Virus record (IMG/VR): IMGVR_UViG_3300024520_000123
Location: 1 to 46,304 of that record
Strand: one strand, 5' to 3'
Length of the DNA: 46,304 nt
DNA from: a virus
Shown: positions 28,909 through 37,248 of the stretch, piece after piece
Position numbering within the stretch: position 1 is the stretch's first letter
Layout of the letters: each line of letters begins with the position of its first letter
Position numbers and translations under genes: made by a program
The notes under the pieces: generated by a model
Database searches by the model: none
Told to the model about the DNA's origin: nothing
The model's input: the letters and a program-made list of their open reading frames with translations, nothing else

Positions 28909-29366
28909 TGGTAGAAAGAGACGCTCGCTCCGAGAAGGAGAAACAACACGACGCTAAAATGGCAGCAGCGAAGGCAATGTTACTTGGCGGCCGAGGACCT
29001 AAAACGACAACCCGGCAAGTCATCGGGAAGCCCTCTAGGGGGCGATCTAAGACGGGTAACGTCTATGCCACTGGATATCACTCTGATGCCCTTGGAGTGT
29101 CTCCTGGGCAGATCCCAGAAGCTACGGCAGCCCTTAGGGCACATGGGGTTATGAACGATTTCGATCCCAAAACTGGTGCCTGTATCATTACGAGCCCAAA
29201 TGACCACAAAAAGGTGGCTCGCGCCACCGGATTGAATACCGGCCGTGATGGATTTGACGTAAAGGACTCCGAGGGCAGGTCAGACCTTACGGGCAAGCGT
29301 AAGGTCATGGCAAGGCGGGAGGCGAAAGCAGATCTAATGAAGCGAATAGAAGATTGCAACTTCTAG
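28902..29366 (+). CDS. Hypothetical virion-morphogenesis protein
   Basis: 154 residues, basic, Gly-rich N-terminal half (MLLGGRGPKTTTRQVIGKPSRGRSKTGN-type), then a small globular region with strands. Not recognised. ATG 28902 follows GGAGAAGACTT; a second ATG at 28908 is also possible. Its place between TerL and the scaffold-like gene suggests a role in head assembly, for example a small scaffold or internal protein. Confidence 0.65.
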   Translation: MVMVERDARSEKEKQHDAKMAAAKAMLLGGRGPKTTTRQVIGKPSRGRSKTGNVYATGYHSDALGVSPGQIPEATAALRAHGVMNDFDPKTGACIITSPNDHKKVARATGLNTGRDGFDVKDSEGRSDLTGKRKVMARREAKADLMKRIEDCNF

Positions 29367-29429
29367 GATTTGTTGGTTTACACTTTTCATAGGACAATGA
29401 AACCTGGCAGTTCGGGCACCACAACCATA

Positions 29430-29512
29430 CGGGTAGCTTAGCGGATAAAGCGGAGCCGCTGCCCGAGGCGAACCAGAATCGAAGAGATCCGAAGTCTCCG
29501 TTCTGGTTCGCC
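29430..29512. other. Structured intergenic region between TerL block and scaffold gene
   Basis: Two neighbouring stems: CGGGTAGC / GCTGCCCG (29430-29437 with 29458-29465, one G-U), then a perfect 12-base stem GGCGAACCAGAA / TTCTGGTTCGCC (29467-29478 with 29501-29512) holding an inner GAGA/TCTC stem. GGTAGCTTAGCGGATAAAGC at 29432-29451 looks like a tRNA D arm, but no full tRNA can be folded on either strand. No T-run follows, so it is not a typical terminator. Confidence 0.6.
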
Positions 29513-29534
29513 GAGCTTACAAGGGAGCGAAAAC

Positions 29535-30812
29535 ATGACGAAAGACTCTGGAAATAAGGAATTTCAATCGCAAGAAGCGGCGTTATTCGACCAGACATTA
29601 ACTGGCGAAGCTTTCCCGGCTAATGAGCATGACTCGGTCTTGAACGCTTTGGACGGCAACGATGGCTTTGCTGACCCCGGAGACGAGCCGGCCAGCCCCG
29701 AAGATGACACCACCGCCCGCCAGGAAGCACTGCTTGAAAAGCAGATAGAAAATAAGAAACTCGCAGGAGAAAGAGATGCCATAAATGACTCGTTGCCGGC
29801 AAAGGGCGAGTCTCAGGGCGATCCGGTCGAGAAACCACAGGGGCCTCCTGAACCGCAGGCCCAGAAAGAAACACCGCCGCAAGGCGATGATGAGGTGGTA
29901 ACAGAGGAACCACCAAAGTTTACGGAAGACTCTCTGTCGATGGCGGGAATTACCGCCGAAGAAGCCGAGAAGTCATTTCCGAGTGAGGCTGCTTTGTTAG
30001 CAGCCGTTGCATGGCAGGATAAGCAGTCCATGCTGGTCGCGAACCAGGTGCCTGGCCAACAGCGCTCGAATGCGCCGGCCGCGCAACAGCAGTTCCAACA
30101 GCAGGTACCTCCCATGGCGCCGCAACAGGGGCAACCGCAGTTTACGACTCCCCAGCCTCCGGCTGGCCCTGCACCGCCCGCGCAGCCTCAGAAAGAGTTC
30201 GAGTTGAACCTGGACCCCGAAGTATGGGGACAAGATTCGATTGATCTTCTCAATCGAATGAATGACCATTACCAGCAGCAAAACCAGGCGACTGCAGCTA
30301 GGACTCAACAGCTTGAGGCTGCATTGTCGAATATCGGCGTTGCTATGAAGCAGCGAGAGGCACAAGCCTCCGCGAAAGAAGCTGAGCAAAGGTTCGATGA
30401 CTTCGACACAAGAGTAAACTCCCTTCCTGAAGGGTACAGCATTACTTTCGGGACGGGTACTCGACATACGTTAAAGGGAACTCCGCAATTTAACGCTCGC
30501 GTGCGGCTGAATACCGCAATGAACGCAATCGCTTCCGGTCGGAAGCTACAGGGAATGGAACCCTTAGATTCCGACAAACTGTTTGACCGAGCAATAAGAG
30601 CAGAGTTTTCTGAGATACACGAAACCGCAGTTCGCGAGGACACTACTTCAAAGGTTACAAAGCGACTTGCTCAGCATTTGGCTAGACCAACGGCGAGAGA
30701 AGGGAAACCCCTCTCGAAGGATGTACAAGCCCAAGCGAACGTAAACAAATTTTTGCAAGAGCGAGGTCTAGGGAGCGACGGCCTTCGTGAGAACGAAGTG
30801 ATCGAGATCTAG
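29535..30812 (+). CDS. Scaffolding-like protein
   Basis: 425 residues, acidic N-terminal half with Asp/Glu/Pro-rich linkers, a long Pro/Gln-rich middle (PAAQQQFQQQVPPMAPQQGQ-like) and a helical C-terminal third (QQLEAALSNIGVAMKQREAQASA). Position directly before the major capsid gene and the low-complexity, coil-ended layout are typical of phage scaffolding proteins, which chaperone capsid assembly. No sequence motif proves it. Start after CTTACAAGGGAGCGAAAAC. Confidence 0.8.
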   Translation: MTKDSGNKEFQSQEAALFDQTLTGEAFPANEHDSVLNALDGNDGFADPGDEPASPEDDTTARQEALLEKQIENKKLAGERDAINDSLPAKGESQGDPVEKPQGPPEPQAQKETPPQGDDEVVTEEPPKFTEDSLSMAGITAEEAEKSFPSEAALLAAVAWQDKQSMLVANQVPGQQRSNAPAAQQQFQQQVPPMAPQQGQPQFTTPQPPAGPAPPAQPQKEFELNLDPEVWGQDSIDLLNRMNDHYQQQNQATAARTQQLEAALSNIGVAMKQREAQASAKEAEQRFDDFDTRVNSLPEGYSITFGTGTRHTLKGTPQFNARVRLNTAMNAIASGRKLQGMEPLDSDKLFDRAIRAEFSEIHETAVREDTTSKVTKRLAQHLARPTAREGKPLSKDVQAQANVNKFLQERGLGSDGLRENEVIEI

Positions 30813-30831
30813 CTCAAAAAGGAGTTGACTT

Positions 30832-31860
30832 ATGTCTTTAACAGCAACTGACATTGGCGACATGGTGATTGGCGTACAGCGCGATCTTGGTCGCAACAAG
30901 TTTCAGAACATCGCCCAAAGCCTGCAGCACTACGAAGTGTTCTCGAAGTGGTTCAAGAAGGACAAGGTTGCCTTCGAGTCCGGCATAGGGATCTCTCGTA
31001 CATTACTAAATAAGGTCGCGTCGGCCGCAAGCCACGTTGGTCTTTTGGAGTCCTTACAAGTCAACATCGAGGACGTCCTTGACCAGTTGACCTTGGATTG
31101 GCGACACTGCCGCACCCATTGGGCCTTGGTCTATCAGACCGACATCCTGATGAACGCTGGCACCTCGCGTATCGTTTCGACCGTGAAGGCTCGCCGAGCT
31201 TCCGCCATGATCGACATGGTTGAGGAACTCGAGACGTACGGTTGGTCCGCACCAGCAGTTGGCGACAAGGTTCTCCCGATGGGTGTGCCTTATTGGATTG
31301 TCAAAAATGCGACGACTGGCTTTACGGGTGCGTATCCTGGTTCACACACCGATGTTGGTGGCGTGAATCTTGACGACTCGCCGACTTTCAAAAACTACAG
31401 TGCGCAATACGTCAACGCGACCAAGGGCGACTTGGTCAAAAAGGCTCGTACCGCGCATCGTAGCTGTCGTTTCCGCAGCCCGATCAGCATCCAGGACTTC
31501 CGTGGTTCTGGTGGTGAGCGATATCGGATCTACGTCAACGAAGCGACGTTGTCCAACCTTGAGGACATCGGCGAAGGCCAGAACGAATCGTTGGGCCGTG
31601 ACCTGGCGTCCATGGACGGCGTGATGACCTTCCGGCGTCACCCAATCATCTGGGTTCCGGAACTCGATGCGGATACGACCAATCCGTTTTACATGATCGA
31701 CCATAACACCTTCTTGCCGGCCTGTCTCAAGGGAGACTACCTGCGAGAGACGGAAGCCCGCGTGGCGCCGAACCAGGACAACGTGTTCTTCTCGACGCTT
31801 TGGCTCTCGTACAACTATTTGAATTTTGATCGAAGGCGGAACGCGGTGTTGTACGTGTAA
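30832..31860 (+). CDS. Major capsid protein
   Basis: 342 residues. It has the composition and position of a HK97-fold capsid protein of podovirus-like phages: a helical N-terminal arm, a beta-rich centre (GVPYWIVKNATTGFTGAYPGSHT) and an end with EARVAPNQDNVFFSTLWLSYNYLNF. Next to it lie the scaffold-like gene upstream and a terminator downstream, and the ribosome-binding site AAAAGGAGTTGACTT is strong. I call it from context and general resemblance. Confidence 0.87.
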   Translation: MSLTATDIGDMVIGVQRDLGRNKFQNIAQSLQHYEVFSKWFKKDKVAFESGIGISRTLLNKVASAASHVGLLESLQVNIEDVLDQLTLDWRHCRTHWALVYQTDILMNAGTSRIVSTVKARRASAMIDMVEELETYGWSAPAVGDKVLPMGVPYWIVKNATTGFTGAYPGSHTDVGGVNLDDSPTFKNYSAQYVNATKGDLVKKARTAHRSCRFRSPISIQDFRGSGGERYRIYVNEATLSNLEDIGEGQNESLGRDLASMDGVMTFRRHPIIWVPELDADTTNPFYMIDHNTFLPACLKGDYLRETEARVAPNQDNVFFSTLWLSYNYLNFDRRRNAVLYV

Positions 31861-31867
31861 CCCTGAC

Positions 31868-31906
31868 GTTCAGTGCGCCGGCAGGCGGCGCACTGAACTT
31901 TTTTTT
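31868..31906 (+). terminator. Factor-independent terminator after the capsid gene
   Basis: Perfect 13-base stem GTTCAGTGCGCCG / CGGCGCACTGAAC with a short loop, followed by eight T. It would let the capsid gene be expressed in excess of the genes behind it. Confidence 0.92.
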
Positions 31907-31912
31907 CGCTTA

Positions 31913-32078
31913 CCTCTCCAAGGGAGGCAAGTGCGAGCGACCCTGCGAGGCAACTCGCGAATCAAAGCTGATGGGGGCATCAGCGCACTACTAAGCCCAG
32001 CGAGGAACCCTGCGTCGACGTAGACGCGAAGCTGAGTTCAGTCGGGGGACTGAAGGGCTGCTACTCTCACAAGGAGAG
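31913..32078 (+). promoter_or_regulatory. Six-hairpin structured leader
   Basis: Hairpins in order: CCTC...GAGG (31913-31927), GCGAG/CTCGC (31933-31958), GCTGATG-GGGG-CATCAGC (31967-31984), GCGTC/GACGC (32012-32027), TTCAGTC-GGGG-GACTGAA (32037-32054) and CTCTC/GAGAG (32064-32078). The last covers the ribosome-binding site AAGGAGAG of the gene at 32084. Two have the same GGGG loop. This reads as an RNA control element or a small RNA; no promoter was identified. Confidence 0.6.
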
Positions 32079-32083
32079 ATGAC

Positions 32084-32956
32084 ATGACAAATACAGTCAG
32101 ATATGCGGGTCAAACGATTCGCGGTCCAAGTCCCGCCCTTTGGGGCGACCTTTCGAAATGGCGCACTGACGCCGATGCCGGCCGTTGTGCTTTTCAGTTC
32201 GACGACTACCTTGACTCGCCGCGATTTGCGACGAACGGGACCACCTACGAACGTGGCTGGGCATGCTTCGCCGATGACGGCCCCACGGTCAATCAGGGCG
32301 CCGAAGCTGACCTTAGTGAAGGCGAATGCGGAACGCTTGTTCTCACCCAGGATGGGTCGACCGATAACGACGAGGTTTGGATGCAAAAAGGCAACAACAA
32401 CGGTGCCTACATGCTCGCCATGGACACGACTGCCGGAGAAGGCTACAAGTTTGCATTCGAGGCACGCTTCAAGACCTCCACTGTCGTAGACGACGTTCAG
32501 TCGCTATTCCTTGGGATCATGAATCCCGGAGGTGCTGCCGCTGACACGAAAGTCGATGACACTGGTGTCATGCAAGATGCTGATTGGATTGGCTTTAACA
32601 CAGTCCATGTCAACAGCGGAACAGCCGGCACGAACGCTCTCTTAACGTTCTCGTACAAGGCTACTGGCCAGACTGTCCAGAACCTGATTACCGACCTGCA
32701 AACCTTGGTTGCGGACACGTGGTATAAGGTTGGGTTCATCTATGATCCTTCCGCGATTGCCGCGAAACGGATCAAGGTTTTCGTCGCTGGCGCCGAGAAG
32801 ACTACCTACGTCACCTCGACGCTGGTTCAGACCGCGACGTTCCCCGAGGATGTTGAAATGTGCCCGATCATTGGCACGAAGCTCGGCGCTGCAACCGCCG
32901 GTACGCTAAGTGTCGACTGGTTGGCATTCGGCCAGTACTTCGACCAGGCTGGATAA
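32084..32956 (+). CDS. ConA-like-fold virion protein (decoration-like)
   Basis: 290 residues. Beta-rich chain with a sandwich-like pattern: FKFAFEARFKTS-type strand, VQSLFLGIMNPGG, WIGFNTVHVNSGTAG, ADTWYKVGFIYDPSA and RIKVFVAGAEK, which resembles the concanavalin/lectin fold of phage head decoration or fibre proteins. A related layout appears in the gene at 33342. It probably sits on the capsid surface. Its ribosome-binding site lies in a hairpin and a terminator follows. Confidence 0.75.
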   Translation: MTNTVRYAGQTIRGPSPALWGDLSKWRTDADAGRCAFQFDDYLDSPRFATNGTTYERGWACFADDGPTVNQGAEADLSEGECGTLVLTQDGSTDNDEVWMQKGNNNGAYMLAMDTTAGEGYKFAFEARFKTSTVVDDVQSLFLGIMNPGGAAADTKVDDTGVMQDADWIGFNTVHVNSGTAGTNALLTFSYKATGQTVQNLITDLQTLVADTWYKVGFIYDPSAIAAKRIKVFVAGAEKTTYVTSTLVQTATFPEDVEMCPIIGTKLGAATAGTLSVDWLAFGQYFDQAG

Positions 32957-32967
32957 CCTATTTGACT

Positions 32968-33007
32968 CACTGGGCCCCTACTAGGGGCCCAGTGGCTCTT
33001 TTTTTCC
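32968..33007 (+). terminator. Factor-independent terminator
   Basis: Perfect stem CACTGGGCCCC / GGGGCCCAGTG with a 5-base loop followed by GCTCTTTTTTTCC. Confidence 0.9.
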
Positions 33008-33021
33008 ACGGAGGGAATCCA

Positions 33022-33231
33022 ATGCCGAAAACACCCTACGACGCTGAACCGCAAGCAGACGGCGCGATTATCGAGGTCCCTGGACGGGGCATTGTTTTCG
33101 CGGCAGTTGATTCGGTTCCGAGTTCTGTTGCTGGATATGCCCCTGGATGTCAACTCGTTGATATGACAGGCGCACAAGGCTACACGAACACCGGTACACT
33201 GGCGTCTTGTACGTTCACGGCGAACACATAG
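33022..33231 (+). CDS. Small virion-block protein
   Basis: 69 residues from ATG 33022 (CACGGAGGGAATCCA). The sequence is beta-prone with repeated short strands (GAIIEVPGRGIVFAAVDSVP) and ends in polar Thr/Asn. Not recognised. It may be a small head protein or fibre part, as it lies between two decoration-like genes. Confidence 0.65.
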   Translation: MPKTPYDAEPQADGAIIEVPGRGIVFAAVDSVPSSVAGYAPGCQLVDMTGAQGYTNTGTLASCTFTANT

Positions 33232-33243
33232 TGAGACACAACA

Positions 33244-33345
33244 ATGGTTGACATCAACGGATGGGACACAACCTCAGATTTTTACCTTGCTGGCCTCGGC
33301 CAGAAAGTGGGTGATAGTACCACCCAGGGAAGGACTCCGCAATGA
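33244..33345 (+). CDS. 33-residue ORF
   Basis: ATG 33244 to a TGA overlapping the ATG of the 33342 gene (ATGA). MVDINGWDTTSDFYLAGLGQ is followed by a polar Gln/Pro end. No strong ribosome-binding site. The overlap suggests that it may couple translation of the next gene; otherwise unassigned. Confidence 0.4.
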   Translation: MVDINGWDTTSDFYLAGLGQKVGDSTTQGRTPQ

Positions 33346-34424
33346 GCGGCCAAAATTACAATGTTCTCAGACGATTAGCTTTCGCACTGACTGATGGCGG
33401 AAGATTTCCCTTGGTTTCCGGCGATGTGCTGTTAATTCAGCCGGCTGCCGACGACACCGGGTCGATCAATATCGGCAACGGCACGCGCGATATGGACGTT
33501 AAGTGGTTCGGCGGAGCAACGACCCAGTATGTCCTGTTTGATGTCGGCAACACCCGGCTTCAGCTTGAAGATGTGGATATGCTTCTCGGTGACAATGACT
33601 CGGTCACCTTTGGTGATGGCAACGATGTCAAGGTCGTCTGGGATGGTACGAGGCTAACCTCCGGTCCGACATCCGGCTTCTGGGCAGATTGCCCGATCAA
33701 GGCAGACCCCGACTGGATCAGTAAAGCAGTGATCATCGAACACCAGTTCTCTGACGTGGGTGAGGCTACCGACAGAGGCTGGAACGTTGGCACGAACACT
33801 AATGGCACGGTTGCTACCGGTGACGCCGTTACAGCAAGTACGCCTGGAGTTGGTGGCTATCTCACGCTTAGTACCGCTGGTACGGCGCAGTACGACTATG
33901 TTACCATCAAGTTGTCAGGCTATGGTGGCGCAGGGTGCCCGGTCAAGATTACCGAGAACTCGGGCCTGAAGATGTGGTTCGAGACAAAGGTCATCATGTC
34001 GTCCGTGACGGATAAATACTTCATGCTTGGCCTTGGTTCTGCCAACGCTGATGACGTGACTGTTGACGCCACTGGCGCCGAGAATCTCACGGATGGTTTC
34101 TACTTCCGAACGCTACTTGCAACCGAAACTCAGCTTGATACCGCGACGAACCAGAATACCACCGAGACTGAAATCGGTGGAAACACTGGTACTGTCGCCG
34201 CTGGAACGGCCATCAAGCTTGGGATGTACTTCGACGGCGTCACGACTCTGACGTTCTATGTCAATGGGACTGCCCAGGCCGATACAGTCACGATCGCCGA
34301 TGCTGGCAACATTCCTAACGACGTTGGGCTTACGCCGTTCTTCCACGTGAAGGATGGTGTTGCCGGCGGTTCTGCATCGGCGCTTTATGTCGAGTACATG
34401 AAGCTCGTTCAACTGAAGGCGTAA
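33342..34424 (+). CDS. ConA-like virion protein with fibre-type repeat head
   Basis: 360 residues. Residues about 30-90 carry the repeat pattern seen in the fibre-like gene at 38058 (SINIGNGTRDMDVKWFGG, SVTFGDGNDVKVVWDGTRL). The rest is a beta sandwich like the one at 32084 (YFMLGLGSANADDVTVDATG, IKLGMYFDGVTTLTFYVNG). It is therefore likely a capsid decoration or fibre protein. It overlaps the small ORF by four bases. Confidence 0.75.
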   Translation: MSGQNYNVLRRLAFALTDGGRFPLVSGDVLLIQPAADDTGSINIGNGTRDMDVKWFGGATTQYVLFDVGNTRLQLEDVDMLLGDNDSVTFGDGNDVKVVWDGTRLTSGPTSGFWADCPIKADPDWISKAVIIEHQFSDVGEATDRGWNVGTNTNGTVATGDAVTASTPGVGGYLTLSTAGTAQYDYVTIKLSGYGGAGCPVKITENSGLKMWFETKVIMSSVTDKYFMLGLGSANADDVTVDATGAENLTDGFYFRTLLATETQLDTATNQNTTETEIGGNTGTVAAGTAIKLGMYFDGVTTLTFYVNGTAQADTVTIADAGNIPNDVGLTPFFHVKDGVAGGSASALYVEYMKLVQLKA

Positions 34425-34431
34425 CCTTGAT

Positions 34432-34471
34432 GCCTGCCACCCCAGGAATTTGTACACCTGGGGTGGCGGGC
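34432..34471 (+). terminator. Long stem after the 33342 gene
   Basis: 15-base stem GCCTGCCACCCCAGG / CCTGGGGTGGCGGGC (one G-U) with a 10-base loop; only CTTTAC follows, so it may be a weak terminator or a processing hairpin. Confidence 0.55.
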
Positions 34472-34492
34472 CTTTACTGAAGGAGGATACTC

Positions 34493-34831
34493 ATGGCTGA
34501 AGTAACAAGGCGTGGAATCGTTTATGCCGGTTTCACCCACGGTGCTGGAACTGCAAAGGCCGTGAAAGCAGCAAAGACCGGCTACCGAGTCAATTTGCTT
34601 GGACTCTATCTTACGGCTGCCAGCGCGGTCAACATAACAATTGAGGATACGGCTGGGACGAACCTTTCTGAAATCCTCCAGTTTACAGCAAGCAACCTGC
34701 ACATTAGCATGCCTTTCACTGGACAGCCTTGGGCCGCCTCTACGGATGACCTAGGTCTCCAGATTCTTTTGAGCGGCGCCGTTGTCGTCGCTGGAATTGT
34801 TATCTATGAACAGGAAACAGTTGACGTCTAA
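34493..34831 (+). CDS. Small virion protein (decoration-like)
   Basis: 112 residues with alternating strands and a Thr/Ala/Val-rich core (YRVNLLGLYLTAASAVNITIEDTAGTNL-type). Not recognised by name; the size and position behind the capsid block fit a small head or neck protein. Start after GAAGGAGGATACTC. Confidence 0.65.
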   Translation: MAEVTRRGIVYAGFTHGAGTAKAVKAAKTGYRVNLLGLYLTAASAVNITIEDTAGTNLSEILQFTASNLHISMPFTGQPWAASTDDLGLQILLSGAVVVAGIVIYEQETVDV

Positions 34832-34846
34832 AAAAGGAGACACGAC

Positions 34847-35257
34847 ATGACACAGGCAGCGGAATATGTGATTCCAGAACGACATGATGCAGTACTTCGG
34901 AACCTGCTCGGTATTACTCCCGGGCCGGAACTCAGCATCGAAATCAAGGAAACGTACCTCAGGTGGCGCCGGTTATACGATAAGGTGTCGTATAACATCG
35001 GCGAACACGCCTTGATTCAGATTGCGGTTGAGTGCGGCGCGGATGCGGATGCCCCGCAACAAAACTTCATGGACGTAGTTAAAGAGAGGGAAGGAAAGCT
35101 TCCTCTCGGAACTGACGTCATGGTGAAGTGGAGATTCGGCAAAGAAGTAATTGGGAAATACCAGGGAATCAAAAGGGATAAGGTACTCGTTTTGCTTGAC
35201 GACGATACTGGACAGATTCGAAACTGTCACCCAAGCAATGTCAGGCTTGCGGAGTAA
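34847..35257 (+). CDS. Small virion-block protein with SH3/KOW-like end
   Basis: 136 residues. The first half is helical (VLRNLLGITPGPELSIEIKETYLRW); the last 50 residues (TDVMVKWRFGKEVIGKYQGIKRDKVLVLLDDDTG) resemble a small barrel of KOW/Tudor type that may bind RNA or protein. Unassigned function. Start after AAAAGGAGACACGAC. Confidence 0.65.
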   Translation: MTQAAEYVIPERHDAVLRNLLGITPGPELSIEIKETYLRWRRLYDKVSYNIGEHALIQIAVECGADADAPQQNFMDVVKEREGKLPLGTDVMVKWRFGKEVIGKYQGIKRDKVLVLLDDDTGQIRNCHPSNVRLAE

Positions 35258-35260
35258 GTA

Positions 35261-35728
35261 ATGTCTTCGAAAATTTTCACATACACGTACATGACGGCGA
35301 TCATTAATAACGTTCCATATCGGTTCGGATCTCCGTTTAAGCCTGTGTCGACCACAATTGCCAGCGATCTTCCATATCAAAAAGTAGCGACAATCGCTGC
35401 GGCCGGCACAACCACGATGTTCGACATATCAACCGATCTTGCTGACTTCGATTACATGTTGCTTGCCGTTGACTTTGACGCATATGTGGAAATCATAACC
35501 AATGACGGTGATGCACTTGTGCAGGTGAACACGTTGCCACTTACCGGGAGTGGGGTAGCCAAAGAATTTGGCTCGCCGTTCATACTCGGCAGAGACGACG
35601 CGCATAGTTCCGATCATGTCGAAGGTTGGGGCACGGTCGGCACGCTTGACGTCATCGAGAAGATTAGCATCCATAACGTCACCGGTGCATCCAACTCGGT
35701 GCAGGCAATTTGTATGGCGTTCACGTAA
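35261..35728 (+). CDS. Virion-block protein
   Basis: 155 residues, beta-rich, with short strands (FDYMLLAVDFDAYVEIITNDGD) and Thr/Asn turns. Not recognised. It lies directly before the three adaptor-like paralogues and is likely a neck or tail protein. The start has only a weak site, four bases after the previous stop. Confidence 0.6.
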   Translation: MSSKIFTYTYMTAIINNVPYRFGSPFKPVSTTIASDLPYQKVATIAAAGTTTMFDISTDLADFDYMLLAVDFDAYVEIITNDGDALVQVNTLPLTGSGVAKEFGSPFILGRDDAHSSDHVEGWGTVGTLDVIEKISIHNVTGASNSVQAICMAFT

Positions 35729-35737
35729 AGGAGAACT

Positions 35738-36451
35738 ATGGCTGAATCCACACTATCAGTCCGGTGGACCGACCTGCAGTCTTACGTGGCGATCTTTGCT
35801 GGATGGGATCGAACAGCAGCTAGTTGGGAAACAACACAGACCACTGATTTCGTCCTAATCGTCAAGAAGGGCTTGCGTAAGTTCTACTACCCGGCAGCGA
35901 TCCCACCGGAAACGATTCCGTATGAGTGGGAATTTTTACGTCCAACCGCGACACATACGCTCGTCAATGCCGACTGGGACTATGATCTTTCAGATGATTT
36001 TGGTGGACTTGTCTTACCGAGATCTGTTGTATATTCGACCGATGCTTCAGGTACTGATGGTCGAAGGTTGCGGAAGATTTCACCAGAAGAACTTCTGGCC
36101 CTCAGAATACAAGATGGCGCCACCGGGACGCCGCTATATTGGGCTCAGAGGCAAAAGGCATATGTTCCAGCAACTGGGCATCGCTACGAAATGCTATTTT
36201 ATCCGACGCCTGCAGCAACCGAGGCTGGTGATGTGATCACTTACCGATACGTCGTCGCACCTGACACGGTCGACGCAACGAACATGTTTCCAATCGGCGG
36301 GGCCCTGCATTCTGAATGCATTATCGAGGCTGTGCTCTCCGCTGCGGAAGAGTTCCTCGACGATGAACCTAATGGAATTCATACTCAGAAGTTTCAAGGG
36401 TTGCTCGGTGCGAGTATCCGAATAGACCAAGAAGCGAAACGGCAGGTGTAG
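35738..36451 (+). CDS. Neck/tail adaptor-like protein, paralogue 1 of 3
   Basis: 237 residues. It has the common design of the three tandem genes: a short opening region, FYYP in the N-terminal third, YEWEFLRPTATHTLV, a strand pair YDLSDDFGGLVLPR, YFYPTPAATEAGDVITYRYVVAPD, then FPIGGALHSECIIEAVLSAAEE. I interpret the set as podovirus head-tail adaptor or tail-tubular-A-like proteins that sit below the portal. Start after CGTAAAGGAGAACT. Confidence 0.72.
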   Translation: MAESTLSVRWTDLQSYVAIFAGWDRTAASWETTQTTDFVLIVKKGLRKFYYPAAIPPETIPYEWEFLRPTATHTLVNADWDYDLSDDFGGLVLPRSVVYSTDASGTDGRRLRKISPEELLALRIQDGATGTPLYWAQRQKAYVPATGHRYEMLFYPTPAATEAGDVITYRYVVAPDTVDATNMFPIGGALHSECIIEAVLSAAEEFLDDEPNGIHTQKFQGLLGASIRIDQEAKRQV

Positions 36452-36461
36452 GAGACTCCTA

Positions 36462-37238
36462 ATGGCGTGGCCGACAACCGAACCGACATATGGGACGTAT
36501 CAATGGCTGATGCTCGGCGTCGGCCTTTATCTTGAATACGACCCAGACCAGAACACATATGACGCGCAAGAACTTCAGTTGTCTAACTGGATCGTGCAGC
36601 GTGGCGTTCGCCTGTTCTATAATCCGCCAATCCCACCGGCGCAAGACGGCTCAACATTCACGTGGTCATTTCTAAATCTCAGATATACCACGTCGATGGT
36701 TGACGATCAGATTGAGTACGACTTGCCGACGACTTTCGGTGGACGAGTTGACTCCGTGACATGGTCTGGCGGCGGTTCAGTCGCATCGGACGAGTACCGC
36801 AAACTGGAGATTGTCTCCGAACACGAGTTATTAGCTCTGTACGGAAAGAAAGAAACGCCAGAAGGGACTCCGACATATTGCGCCATTCGGCCGAAGCTTG
36901 AATCCGGGAGCGAGGACGCGACCGCCGATCAAGTCTGGGAAATGCTCGTCTACCCAGAACCGAATGCAACAGTTGCCGCGAAGACCGGAGTCGTGATTAG
37001 ATACAGATCTAACCCGGCAGACCTTTCGGAGACAAACCTGTATCCACGAGGGAACGCAGTACACGCAGAGACAATAATGATGGCCTGCCTTTCTATTGCC
37101 GAACTAATTAAGACGAGAGCCAGCGGGCCATGCCATGAGCGATTCATGCAGCAGCTTCAATCTTCCATGGCAATTGACATGGCCATAGTGAGCAAGGCTA
37201 ACGAAGATATCTACTCGAACTCGAGACCAAGGCCGTAG
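36462..37238 (+). CDS. Neck/tail adaptor-like protein, paralogue 2 of 3
   Basis: 258 residues. It shares FYNPPIPPAQDGSTFTWSFL, the DLPTTFGGRVD strand pair, YPEPNATVAAKTGVVIRYRS and LYPRGNAVHAETIMMACLSIAE with its neighbours. Start after GTAGGAGACTCCTA. Role inferred as for paralogue 1; whether all three copies enter the virion is unknown. Confidence 0.72.
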   Translation: MAWPTTEPTYGTYQWLMLGVGLYLEYDPDQNTYDAQELQLSNWIVQRGVRLFYNPPIPPAQDGSTFTWSFLNLRYTTSMVDDQIEYDLPTTFGGRVDSVTWSGGGSVASDEYRKLEIVSEHELLALYGKKETPEGTPTYCAIRPKLESGSEDATADQVWEMLVYPEPNATVAAKTGVVIRYRSNPADLSETNLYPRGNAVHAETIMMACLSIAELIKTRASGPCHERFMQQLQSSMAIDMAIVSKANEDIYSNSRPRP

Positions 37239-37248
37239 GAGGTTAAGT

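Noticed and set aside
29432-29512. Possible plus- or minus-strand tRNA
   Set aside because: Only a D-arm-like part is present. No acceptor stem and no T arm with a normal loop could be placed at tRNA spacing on either strand.
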